DNA from: Flavobacteriia bacterium
GTDB taxonomy: Bacteria > Bacteroidota > Bacteroidia > Flavobacteriales_D > Crocinitomicaceae
Length of the DNA stretch: 64,000 nucleotides
Assembly: GCA_947446925.1 (NCBI GenBank)
Contig: CANFHU010000001.1
Location: 124,001 to 188,000 of the forward strand
Reading direction: 5' to 3'
Each line of letters opens with the position of its first letter. The first letter of the stretch is position 1. Under the pieces are notes generated by a model. That model did no database searches, had not been told where the DNA came from, and worked only from the letters and a program-made list of their open reading frames with translations. Positions 33,822 to 41,806 of this stretch are shown here, piece after piece. The translations under genes and the position numbers were made by a program.

Positions 33822-34606
33822 TGTCAGTTAAAGCAAAAAAACATTTAGGTCAACACTTTTTAGTGGACAAAAATGTAAGTAAACGTATTGCTCAACAATT
33901 TGGAGGTTTCAACGATTGTCGAAAAGTACTGGAAATAGGTCCAGGTATGGGCGCATTAACCGTCTTTTTATTAGAAGAGGAAAAAAATGATGTTTGGGCA
34001 ATGGATGTAGATCGCGATTCGATTGCATATTTACATGAGCACTATCCCCAATTAAAAGATAAAATCTTAGAAGCAGATTTTTTAAAAACGAATCTAGCTA
34101 CCTATTTCGGAAATGAACCATTCGCTGTTGTTGGGAACTTCCCTTACAACATTTCTTCACAAATCTTATTTCGCTGCTTAGAATACCGAAACCAAATCCC
34201 TGAAATTATGGGAATGTTTCAAAAAGAGGTGGCAGAACGAATCGCTGTAAAACCAGGTACAAAAACATATGGTATCATAAGTGTTTTATTACAAACCTTT
34301 TATGATATCACTTATTGTTTTACGGTAGATGAACACGTGTTCAATCCCCCACCAAAAGTAAAATCAGGCGTTATACGATTGACGAGAAATAATCGGGATA
34401 AATTACCTTGTGATGAAAAATTCTTTATACAAGTAGTAAAAGCATGTTTCAACCAACGTAGAAAAATGATTCGAAATTCGGTCAAACCATTTTTATTAGG
34501 AAATGTAGTAGACCACCGTTTTCTAGAAACGCGTCCTGAACAATTATCCGTAGATGATTTTATTGAATTGACATTATTATTAGAAGGGTTAAAACCAGTG
34601 GAATAA
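33821..34606 (+). CDS. rsmA: 16S rRNA (adenine1518/1519-N6)-dimethyltransferase
   Basis: A 261-residue enzyme (KsgA) that dimethylates two adenines near the 3' end of 16S rRNA late in small-subunit assembly. It shows KKHLGQHFLVD at the N-terminus, the SAM-binding VLEIGPGMGALT, AMDVDRD, and the catalytic N-F-P-Y-N-I-S (usually N-L-P-Y). C-terminal KACFNQRRKMIRN is characteristic. Length is normal. The stop codon lies at the edge of the palindrome shared with purN. Confidence 0.96.
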   Translation: MSVKAKKHLGQHFLVDKNVSKRIAQQFGGFNDCRKVLEIGPGMGALTVFLLEEEKNDVWAMDVDRDSIAYLHEHYPQLKDKILEADFLKTNLATYFGNEPFAVVGNFPYNISSQILFRCLEYRNQIPEIMGMFQKEVAERIAVKPGTKTYGIISVLLQTFYDITYCFTVDEHVFNPPPKVKSGVIRLTRNNRDKLPCDEKFFIQVVKACFNQRRKMIRNSVKPFLLGNVVDHRFLETRPEQLSVDDFIELTLLLEGLKPVE

Positions 34607-34656
34607 TTTTGGATATGTAGGGATGTAGCATACTACATCCCTACATATCCAAAATT
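34605..34656. repeat. 52-bp palindrome at the rsmA/purN convergence (REP-like, copy 3, diverged)
   Basis: Arms 34605-34628 and 34633-34656 are exact 24-base inverted complements around CATA. Within them GTAGGGAT (618-625) and ATCCCTAC (636-643) match the ends of the core in the other two copies; the centre differs. It overlaps the last two bases of the rsmA stop and carries the last codons and TAG stop of purN. It probably also acts as a bidirectional terminator. Confidence 0.85.
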
Positions 34657-35216
34657 TCACGTGCAATTGTAGGCGCAAAATGCTCATGCTCTAATTGATG
34701 CACTTTCTCTTGGATGGTTTCAATAGTTTCATTCGATAATAGCGGAACCGAATATTGCGCAATAATTCTACCCGAATCAAATTCCTCCGAAACATAATGT
34801 ATCGAAATTCCTGTTTCATGTTCCTTTGCAGCTAAAACTGCTTCATGGACATATTTTCCATACATTCCTGCACCACCATATTTTGGAAGTAAAGACGGAT
34901 GAATATTGATTATTTTTTCAGTATAAACTGCTATTAGAGTATTTGGTATTTTTCGCAAGAAACCTGCTAAAATAATATAATCTATTTCTTTAGAATCACA
35001 TAAATGTACTAGGAAACTAGCATCTTCGACTTCTTTATTCGTACAAACTGTAACAGAAACGCCCAAAGAATTTGCTTTTGAAACTATTGGTGCTTCTTCT
35101 TTATTGGAAAGTACAAAAACTACTTCAACCGATGGATTATTTGCAAAATACCGAATTATAATCTCTGCATTAGAACCCGTACCAGATGCAAAAAGGGCAA
35201 GTTTAATTGGTTTCAT
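34641..35216 (-). CDS. purN: Phosphoribosylglycinamide formyltransferase
   Basis: A 191-residue folate-dependent enzyme formylating GAR in purine synthesis. It shows the phosphate-binding LFASGTGSNAEIIIRYF, the catalytic region INIHPSLLPKYGGAGMYG with the Asn/His pair, and HETGISIHYVSEEFDSGRII with the catalytic Asp. The usual signature has a lysine or phenylalanine where YGGAGMYG stands, a variation common in this phylum. The final codons and TAG stop lie inside a REP-like palindrome. Confidence 0.95.
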   Translation of the reverse strand: MKPIKLALFASGTGSNAEIIIRYFANNPSVEVVFVLSNKEEAPIVSKANSLGVSVTVCTNKEVEDASFLVHLCDSKEIDYIILAGFLRKIPNTLIAVYTEKIINIHPSLLPKYGGAGMYGKYVHEAVLAAKEHETGISIHYVSEEFDSGRIIAQYSVPLLSNETIETIQEKVHQLEHEHFAPTIAREILDM

Positions 35217-35358
35217 GGGACAAAGTTAATTTCAATTTTTTAGGTAAGTTAACTAAAGCAACATAAGTTTATCAAAAAGAAAAATTAATCGACGTAAGTA
35301 ACTATTAAACAGATAATTAATTTCGTTTTATAATTCTTTAAGAGAATTAAATCCGTAA

Positions 35359-35366
35359 TAATTTTG
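35359..35366 (+). promoter_or_regulatory. Probable -7 box of the acpP-fabF promoter
   Basis: TAATTTTG matches TAnnTTTG and lies 58 bases before the acpP ATG, leaving a leader of about 50 bases. No clear TTG element is seen 18-22 bases upstream, so support is partial. The 207-base spacer between purN and acpP holds nothing else recognisable. Confidence 0.5.
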
Positions 35367-35423
35367 TTTTTTACGCCATATATTCTTTCTTTGCAGGCTG
35401 AATTAATCATTAAATTAAAAAAG

Positions 35424-35660
35424 ATGTCTGAAATCAAATCAAAAGTAATATCCATTATCGTAGATAAATTGGGTGTTGAAGAAAGCGAAGTAACAAACGA
35501 AGCAAGCTTCACAAACGATCTAGGTGCTGATTCACTAGATACAGTAGAATTGATTATGGAATTTGAAAAAGAATTTAACATCGCTATTCCAGACGATCAA
35601 GCTGAAACTATTCAAACTGTAGGTGACGCTGTTTCTTACATCGAGAAAAACGTAAACTAA
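35424..35660 (+). CDS. acpP: Acyl carrier protein
   Basis: A 78-residue acidic four-helix protein. The 4'-phosphopantetheine attachment site is S37 in the D-S-L motif ([16 protein letters not shown]). The ATG at 35424 ([11 protein letters not shown]) is chosen; the frame is open further upstream but lacks ACP character there. It carries acyl chains during fatty-acid synthesis. fabF begins 33 bases downstream and rnc follows, the classic acpP-fabF-rnc order. Confidence 0.97.
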   Translation: MSEIKSKVISIIVDKLGVEESEVTNEASFTNDLGADSLDTVELIMEFEKEFNIAIPDDQAETIQTVGDAVSYIEKNVN

Positions 35661-35693
35661 TAAAAACGTATTAACAAACAAAAGACATTCTGT

Positions 35694-36947
35694 ATGGAAT
35701 TAAAGAGAGTTGTTGTAACAGGTTTAGGTGCTCTTACCCCAATTGGTAACACGGTTACAGAATATTGGGATGCTTTATTGGCAGGTAAAAGTGGGGCAGC
35801 AATTATCCAGCAGTTCGATGCGTCTTTGTTTAAAACACAATTTGCGTGCGAAGTAAAAAACTTTAATGTGGAAGATTTTATCGACCGCAAAGAAGCACGT
35901 AAAATGGACCAATTTGCTCAGTATGCTATGGTTTCAGCTTCTGAAGCCGTAGCAGACTCGGGCTTAATGGATGCAAATCCAAATTTGGATAAAATTGGGG
36001 TAGTTTGGGGATCAGGTATCGGAGGATTAAAAACGTTTCAAGATGAAGCGGAAAATTTCTTCGGTGGCGATGGTACACCTAAATTCAATCCTTTCTTTAT
36101 TCCTAAAATGATCTCGGACATTGCTGCGGGATTAATTTCTATCAAATATGGTTTCCGTGGACCAAACTACGTAACTGTTTCTGCCTGTGCTTCTGCAAGT
36201 AACGCAATTATTGATGCATTCAATTTAATTCGTTTAGGTAAAGCACATGCTATCATTACTGGTGGATCTGAAGCGGGTGTAAACCAAATGGGAATGGGTG
36301 GATTCAATGGTTTAAAAGCATTGTCTACACGTAACGATTCTCCTGAAACTGCTTCTCGCCCGTTTGATGCAGAACGTGATGGTTTTGTATTGGGTGAAGG
36401 TGCTGGAGCTATCATTTTAGAAGAATACGAGCACGCTGTAAAAAGAGGTGCTAAAATATATGCTGAAATCGCAGGAGGAGGACTTTCTGCCGATGCATAC
36501 CACATGACTGCTCCACATCCTGAAGGAATAGGTGCACGTAACGTAATGATTTCTGCCTTAGAAGACGCTGAAATGCACCCGGAAGAAGTAGATTACATCA
36601 ATGTTCATGGAACTTCTACACCGTTAGGAGATATCGCTGAAACAAAAGCAATTGCACATGTATTCGGAGATCACGCTTACAACTTAAATATTAGCTCTAC
36701 CAAATCTATGACAGGTCACTTATTAGGTGCTGCAGGTGCTATCGAGGCTATTGCTTGTATTTTAGCGGTAAAAAATGATATTGTTCCTCCTACGATCAAT
36801 CACTTCACAGACGATCCTGAATTAGATAACAAATTAAACTTTACGTTTCATACAGCACAAAAAAGAACGGTGAATGTTGCTTTATCCAACACATTTGGAT
36901 TTGGTGGACACAACACTTCTGTGATTGTAAAAAAATTCAAAGGATAA
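35694..36947 (+). CDS. fabF: Beta-ketoacyl-ACP synthase II
   Basis: A 417-residue condensing enzyme of fatty-acid elongation. The catalytic triad is visible: Cys in VSACASASNAI (near 163), His in NVHGTSTPLGD (near 302) and His in STKSMTGHLLGAAG (near 338), with GFGGHN near the C-terminus. N-terminal RVVVTGLGALTPIGNTV is typical. Length is standard. It is probably co-transcribed with acpP and with rnc, which starts 4 bases after its stop. Confidence 0.97.
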   Translation: MELKRVVVTGLGALTPIGNTVTEYWDALLAGKSGAAIIQQFDASLFKTQFACEVKNFNVEDFIDRKEARKMDQFAQYAMVSASEAVADSGLMDANPNLDKIGVVWGSGIGGLKTFQDEAENFFGGDGTPKFNPFFIPKMISDIAAGLISIKYGFRGPNYVTVSACASASNAIIDAFNLIRLGKAHAIITGGSEAGVNQMGMGGFNGLKALSTRNDSPETASRPFDAERDGFVLGEGAGAIILEEYEHAVKRGAKIYAEIAGGGLSADAYHMTAPHPEGIGARNVMISALEDAEMHPEEVDYINVHGTSTPLGDIAETKAIAHVFGDHAYNLNISSTKSMTGHLLGAAGAIEAIACILAVKNDIVPPTINHFTDDPELDNKLNFTFHTAQKRTVNVALSNTFGFGGHNTSVIVKKFKG

Positions 36948-36951
36948 ATCT

Positions 36952-37674
36952 TTGTTTCGTAAACTTTTTACAAGTTCTCAAAAACGTACGGAAGACGAGT
37001 TGCGTTTAACTCGTTTTATGATTGATCAATTTGGTTATAGACCAAAGGATATTGCTTTTTTCAAAATTGCTGTTACCCATAAATCTATTTTACACAAAGG
37101 GCAATATTTGGAATCTAATGAACGTTTGGAATTTTTAGGAGATTCTATCTTAGGTTCAGTAATTGCAGAGTGGTTGTACATCAAATTTCCAAAAGAAGAC
37201 GAGGGCTATCTTACGCAATTAAAATCAAAAATTGTAAGTAGGAAAATCTTATCGGAAATTGCCGAAAAACTAAAAGTACGTTCGGTAATACAATACCAAG
37301 AAGGTAGATCTATGAATATAGCAACCATTGAAGGAAATTGTTTGGAAGCAATATTTGGAGCTATGTATTTAGATGGTGGTTTTGAAGCAGTTAAAAAAAG
37401 CATTACACAATATATTTTTGGAAAATATGTGGATGTAAAAAAATTACTGGCAGAGGAAATTGACTTTAAATCCAAACTATTGATTTTAACCCAACGCAAC
37501 CGGTGGGAACTTGACTTTAGAATACGTCAAGATTCTCAAAGTTCCAACCAGCATCTATATGAAATTGAGGTTTTTATCAATGATGTAAAATATGGAATTG
37601 GTACGGCAAGTTCCAAAAAAGAAGCAGAACAAATTGCATCCAAAGCATCCCTATCATTATTAAACGAAATTTAA
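36952..37674 (+). CDS. rnc: Ribonuclease III
   Basis: A 240-residue dsRNA endonuclease for rRNA and mRNA processing. It starts with TTG (encoding FRKLFTSSQ after the initiator), 4 bases after fabF, with no ATG nearby. The RNase III signature NERLEFLGDSILGSVIAEW carries the catalytic Glu and Asp, and a second acidic site is in EAIFGAMYLDGG. The C-terminal dsRNA-binding domain (about 165-240) ends GIGTASSKKEAEQIASKASL. Complete and of normal length. Confidence 0.95.
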   Translation: MFRKLFTSSQKRTEDELRLTRFMIDQFGYRPKDIAFFKIAVTHKSILHKGQYLESNERLEFLGDSILGSVIAEWLYIKFPKEDEGYLTQLKSKIVSRKILSEIAEKLKVRSVIQYQEGRSMNIATIEGNCLEAIFGAMYLDGGFEAVKKSITQYIFGKYVDVKKLLAEEIDFKSKLLILTQRNRWELDFRIRQDSQSSNQHLYEIEVFINDVKYGIGTASSKKEAEQIASKASLSLLNEI

Positions 37675-37829
37675 ATTCGTTTATTTCTACCCGAAAAATG
37701 TTTGTTTTCTTACCTAAAAGAAAAATACATTTCCCAAATAAACTTTCGTTTATATCTCTTCTTCCATGGAGATGTTAACAATTTACTAATAGTGTTTCTC
37801 GTTTAAAAATTGTACATTCGTTTACTAGA

Positions 37830-38261
37830 ATGACAAAGAAAAAGAAACATACTTTAGAATTTGATGTCGATTATGATTACGATATGATTGGCATTTCTTC
37901 GCCAAATAATGATTATCGCATTGTGTGGGCTATGAATGAATTATTAAACATACGTTTAGAAAAGGGCATCGAAGATTTCATCCTAGTTAATTCTAAAGGA
38001 GAAAAGAAATCAGAACATCCTTTTTATCAGTTTTCAGATGAAGAGAATTATTTAGAAATGTTTTTCATCAAAAATAAATTTGAAGCAAAATATTTAATTC
38101 CCGAGAATAAACAAATCGATTATTTTTTCTTCTTAGTACATAATAATTTTTATAAAATTCCAGATTTAATAAACAAATTAAAAACGATTCCGACAATCCA
38201 TGGGGCATATTCATTTGACCCAACCGATTTTCCTTCCACCGAATTTATAATATTTGAATAA
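37830..38261 (+). CDS. IPExxxVDY family protein
   Basis: A 143-residue protein with the name-giving motif in conservative form (IPENKQIDYFF, near residues 96-106). The family is confined to Bacteroidota and its function is unknown; it commonly sits between rnc and pyruvate kinase, as here. No signal peptide, no membrane segment. The stop overlaps the pyruvate kinase ATG by one base, so the two are coupled. The 155-base spacer before it has a near-consensus -7 box TACATTCG just upstream of the ATG. Confidence 0.88.
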   Translation: MTKKKKHTLEFDVDYDYDMIGISSPNNDYRIVWAMNELLNIRLEKGIEDFILVNSKGEKKSEHPFYQFSDEENYLEMFFIKNKFEAKYLIPENKQIDYFFFLVHNNFYKIPDLINKLKTIPTIHGAYSFDPTDFPSTEFIIFE

Positions 38262-39679
38262 TGAAAAAAACAAAAATAATAGCAACAATTGGTCCTGCAT
38301 CCTCTAAAAGAGAAGTGCTTAAAGAAATGATTTTAGAAGGTGTTAATGTGTGTCGCTTAAATTTTTCACACGGTACCTATGATCAACATTTGGAAGCAAT
38401 AGAATTGATCCGATCGTTAAATGATGAGTTGCATTTAAACACAGCAATTTTAGTAGATTTACAAGGACCAAAAATTCGTGTCGATGAAGTAGAGAATAAT
38501 GGGGTTTTATTAGAAAAAGACCATATTATTACTGTTTCCACCGATAAATGTCTAGGCAATTCTACCCACATTTCTATCAATTATAAAGATTTACCAAAAG
38601 ATGTAAAAATTGGAGAGAAAATTGTACTAGACGATGGTAAATTAAGTTTAGAAGTTGTAGATACGAATGGTGTAGATAAAATTAGTTGTAAAGTGATCCA
38701 TGGTGGAATTTTATCCTCCAGAAAAGGGGTGAATCTTCCGAATACGAATATTTCGTTACCGTCGCTCACAGTAAAAGATAGAGCCGATTTAGAATTTGCT
38801 TTGCTACATAATGTGGATTGGGTTGGATTATCTTTTGTACGTAATGCGCGCGATATTATTGAATTAAAACATATCATTTCAGAGAAAGGTGCTAAAGCAA
38901 AAGTCATTGCTAAAATTGAAAAACCAGAAGCGATTGAGGATATCGATGAGATTATTGCAGCGAGTGATGGATTGATGGTTGCGCGTGGTGATTTAGGTGT
39001 AGAAGTACCTTTTCAATCGGTGCCATTGATTCAGAAAATGCTGATCAAAAAATGTATGGAGAAAGCAAAACCGATCATTGTTGCTACACAAATGATGGAG
39101 AGTATGATTGTAAATTCTTCTCCAACCCGTGCGGAAGTAAATGACGTTGCAAATGCAGTATTAGATGGAACAGATGGTGTTATGTTGTCTGGGGAAACAT
39201 CCGTTGGTGCTTTTCCAATTGAAACGATCCGTGCGATGTCAAACATCATTAAAGAAATGGAAACCTTTGAAGGAATCTACCATAAAGAAGTTTCTCCGAG
39301 TAAAACAAATCCGCGTTTCATATCCGATTCTATTTGTTTTAATGCATGTCGTTTAGAACAAAGAGTAGATGCTGATGCGATTATAACGATGACTTTCTCT
39401 GGATATACCGCTTACAAAATTGCTTCACAACGACCAAAGGCACCTGTGTATGTATTTACCTCCAACGAACAAATCTTAACGCAATTGAACCTTGTTTGGG
39501 GAGTTAAAGCATTTTATTACGACAAGAATTACAGTACCGATCATACCATTGCGGATATCAAATACATTTTACGCAAAGAAGGTTTGTTGAAAAATGGAGA
39601 TTTAGTCATCAATATTGCTGCAATTCCGTTGGAAGAAGATGGTAAAACAAATATGTTGAAATTAAGTTACGTGGAATAA
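38261..39679 (+). CDS. pyk: Pyruvate kinase
   Basis: A 472-residue glycolytic enzyme converting phosphoenolpyruvate and ADP to pyruvate and ATP. The active-site signature is intact: IAKIEKPEAIEDIDEIIAAS with the catalytic Lys, then DGLMVARGDLGVEVP, and VIVATQMMESM-type text for the K+/Mg2+ site. N-terminal TKIIATIGPASSKREVLKEM and LNFSHG are typical. The C-terminal domain is present. It is followed by a strong bidirectional terminator. Confidence 0.97.
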   Translation: MKKTKIIATIGPASSKREVLKEMILEGVNVCRLNFSHGTYDQHLEAIELIRSLNDELHLNTAILVDLQGPKIRVDEVENNGVLLEKDHIITVSTDKCLGNSTHISINYKDLPKDVKIGEKIVLDDGKLSLEVVDTNGVDKISCKVIHGGILSSRKGVNLPNTNISLPSLTVKDRADLEFALLHNVDWVGLSFVRNARDIIELKHIISEKGAKAKVIAKIEKPEAIEDIDEIIAASDGLMVARGDLGVEVPFQSVPLIQKMLIKKCMEKAKPIIVATQMMESMIVNSSPTRAEVNDVANAVLDGTDGVMLSGETSVGAFPIETIRAMSNIIKEMETFEGIYHKEVSPSKTNPRFISDSICFNACRLEQRVDADAIITMTFSGYTAYKIASQRPKAPVYVFTSNEQILTQLNLVWGVKAFYYDKNYSTDHTIADIKYILRKEGLLKNGDLVINIAAIPLEEDGKTNMLKLSYVE

Positions 39680-39700
39680 TCCACCAATTATAACGCATAA

Positions 39701-39733
39701 AAAAGGGCGATTTCTAGTTGAAATCGCCCTTTT
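39701..39733. terminator. Bidirectional intrinsic terminator between pyk and the KBL-type gene
   Basis: Arms AAAAGGGCGATTT (701-713) and AAATCGCCCTTTT (721-733) are exact inverted complements around a 7-base loop, with T-tracts on both strands. It sits between two converging genes. Confidence 0.9.
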
Positions 39734-39751
39734 ACTTTTAAGTATAAAGTA

Positions 39752-40942
39752 CTATTTGATAACCCCTAATTCTTTTCCAACTTTAATAAAAGCAGCAATT
39801 GCTTTATCTAGGTCTTCTATGGAATGTGCTGCAGAAATCTGTGTACGAATACGCGCAGCTCCTTTTGCAACCACTGGATAGAAGAATCCAATTGCATATA
39901 CTCCTTCTTTCAATAATAAATCTGCAAATTGTTGCGAAAGCGCAGCATCGTATAACATGATTGGAACGATTGGAGAATCGCCTGGTTTAATGTCGAATCC
40001 AGCAGCAATAATTCTTTCTTTGAAGTATTTTGTATTAGACTCTAATTTATCGCGTAATTCGGTGGTAGAACTTAAAATATCAAATACTTTAATAGAAGCA
40101 CCAACAATTGCAGGAGATAAAGAGTTAGAGAACAAATAAGGACGAGAACGTTGACGTAACATTTCGATAATTTCTTTTTTACCTGTCGTATAACCACCCA
40201 TTGCACCACCTAATGCTTTTCCTAAAGTACCAGTAATGATGTCTACACGGTCCATAACGTTGCAATATTCAGGAACACCACGACCAGTTTTACCGATAAA
40301 ACCAGCAGAGTGACACTCATCCGTCATTACCAAAGCGTTGTATTTATCCGCTAAATCACAAATTTGATCCATTTTAGCGATGTCTCCATCCATGGAAAAC
40401 ACACCATCTGTAACAATAATTCGGAAACGTTGATCTTGAGCAGCAATCAATTGTGCTTCTAAATCTGCCATGTCGGAGTGCTTGTAACGATATCTTTTCG
40501 CTTTACATAAACGAACACCATCAATAATTGAAGCGTGATTTAATTCATCCGAAATAATTGCATCTTCTTCTCCAAATAATGGTTCAAAAACACCTCCATT
40601 TGCATCAAATGCAGCAGCATACAAAATGGTATCTTCTGTACCATAAAAATCAGCAATCTTCTTTTCTAATGTCTTGTGAATATCTTGCGTACCACAAATG
40701 AAACGTACAGAAGACATTCCATAACCATGAGAATCCAATGCATCCTTTGCACCTTGAATCACCGCAGGATGCGAAGATAAACCTAAGTAATTATTTGCAC
40801 ACATAATTACTACCTCATCCCCAGAAGAAACTGTAACACGCGCTCCTTGTGGAGAGGTAATGATACGTTCTTTCTTAAAGATTCCACCTTCTTCAATTGT
40901 TTTTAGCTCCTCGGCCAAAAAATCTTTCATTTTACCGTACAT
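39752..40942 (-). CDS. kbl: Glycine C-acetyltransferase (2-amino-3-ketobutyrate CoA ligase) / alpha-oxoamine synthase
   Basis: A 396-residue PLP enzyme of the alpha-oxoamine synthase family. The PLP lysine lies in [38 protein letters not shown] supplies the cofactor Asp and His; [15 protein letters not shown] is the KBL-type segment. It would act with threonine dehydrogenase to turn threonine into glycine and acetyl-CoA. Serine palmitoyltransferase is a close relative in this phylum, so KBL is the most likely but not the only reading. Monocistronic. Confidence 0.87.
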   Translation of the reverse strand: MYGKMKDFLAEELKTIEEGGIFKKERIITSPQGARVTVSSGDEVVIMCANNYLGLSSHPAVIQGAKDALDSHGYGMSSVRFICGTQDIHKTLEKKIADFYGTEDTILYAAAFDANGGVFEPLFGEEDAIISDELNHASIIDGVRLCKAKRYRYKHSDMADLEAQLIAAQDQRFRIIVTDGVFSMDGDIAKMDQICDLADKYNALVMTDECHSAGFIGKTGRGVPEYCNVMDRVDIITGTLGKALGGAMGGYTTGKKEIIEMLRQRSRPYLFSNSLSPAIVGASIKVFDILSSTTELRDKLESNTKYFKERIIAAGFDIKPGDSPIVPIMLYDAALSQQFADLLLKEGVYAIGFFYPVVAKGAARIRTQISAAHSIEDLDKAIAAFIKVGKELGVIK

Positions 40943-40976
40943 ATATTTTAATTTAATGTGAATCTAATTTAGGTTG

Positions 40977-40984
40977 CAAAGGTA
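40977..40984 (-). promoter_or_regulatory. -7 box upstream of the KBL-type gene
   Basis: On the minus strand this reads TACCTTTG, an exact TAnnTTTG, 35 bases upstream of the ATG at 40942. A matching TTG element at -33 is not evident. Confidence 0.5.
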
Positions 40985-41068
40985 AATTTTATTGGAATTA
41001 ATACGTTAAAATAGATTAAATTCAATTGTAATAAATCATATATTTTCTTAAATTCAATAAGAAAAACT

Positions 41069-41806
41069 ATGGCTACCTACTATAAAAACAAATATAGAAA
41101 TGAATCTATACGATTACAAAATTGGGATTATCGTTGGGATTCCTCCTATTTCATAACAATTTGTGCGAAAAAAAATTATTTTGGGGAAATACAAAACAAT
41201 AAAATGCATTTATCCCCGATTGGTGTTCTCGCAGATGTTTTTTGGTTCGAAATTAAAAATCACGCCAAAAATGTACTATTAGAATCATTTGTGGTAATGC
41301 CGAATCATATTCATGGTATAATTACACTAAATGGTGGTTGGATGGATGATAATTATATGGATGATGGGAATGTTGGGATGGGAAATTTTATAGGGAATGG
41401 TGATTCTGTCGGAAATGTTGATTCTGTAGGGATAGGGCATGCCCTATCCCTACAGAATCAGATCGTAAATCAACCCATATTCAAACAGAATCATACCCAA
41501 AATCACTCCCTACCCAAAAACAATGAATACAAACAAAATATAAATAATATCCCATGGGATACAAATAATAGAAAAACAATCGGTCAAAAACGATTTCAAA
41601 ACATTGGGAAAAATTCTATTTCATCCATCGTCGGGTCCTATAAATCTGCTGTGACAAAACATGCTAGACGTCTAGGTTTTGAATTTGAATGGCAAAAACT
41701 ATTTTATGAAAATAAAATACGGAATGAAGAATCTCACGACAACATTACAAATTATATTAAAAACAATATTGTAAACTGGGATAAAGATCGATTTTATTTT
41801 AAATAA
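41069..41806 (+). CDS. REP-associated Y1 transposase (RAYT / TnpA-REP)
   Basis: A 245-residue single-strand HUH transposase-like protein. The N-terminus (RNESIRLQNWDYRWDSSYFI, TICAKKN) and metal-binding H80-x-H82 in VVMPNHIHGII are typical; the catalytic tyrosine is Y191 in IVGSYKSAVTKHARR. RAYTs mobilise or spread short GTAG-marked palindromes rather than their own gene. Residues about 88-165 form a Gly/Asn/Asp-rich insert absent from the core fold; V120-Q129 are encoded by a palindrome identical to one at 11271-11298. The last 13 bases overlap batD, which converges on it. Confidence 0.9.
   Translation: MATYYKNKYRNESIRLQNWDYRWDSSYFITICAKKNYFGEIQNNKMHLSPIGVLADVFWFEIKNHAKNVLLESFVVMPNHIHGIITLNGGWMDDNYMDDGNVGMGNFIGNGDSVGNVDSVGIGHALSLQNQIVNQPIFKQNHTQNHSLPKNNEYKQNINNIPWDTNNRKTIGQKRFQNIGKNSISSIVGSYKSAVTKHARRLGFEFEWQKLFYENKIRNEESHDNITNYIKNNIVNWDKDRFYFK
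41419..41460. repeat. 42-bp perfect palindrome inside the RAYT coding sequence (REP-like, copy 2)
   Basis: Bases 41419-41439 pair exactly with 41460-41440. The central 28 bp (41426-41453; GTAGGGAT...ATCCCTAC) are identical to copy 1 at 11271-11298; the outer 7-base arms differ. It stays in frame, encoding VGIGHALSLQ between two DSV/QNQ flanks. GATTCTGT just left of the core recurs at 41402-41409, so the insert may have grown in steps. Confidence 0.9.

Noticed and set aside
41335-41560. Gly/Asn/Asp-rich region of the RAYT gene as evidence for a pseudogene
   Set aside because: The frame is open throughout and both HxH and Tyr motifs are intact; variable inserts at this point do not necessarily break the enzyme.
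41069-41806. Autonomous IS200/IS605-type insertion sequence
   Set aside because: No TnpB, and no end hairpins clearly flank the gene; protein features match the RAYT branch, whose genes are normally single-copy and not self-mobilising.
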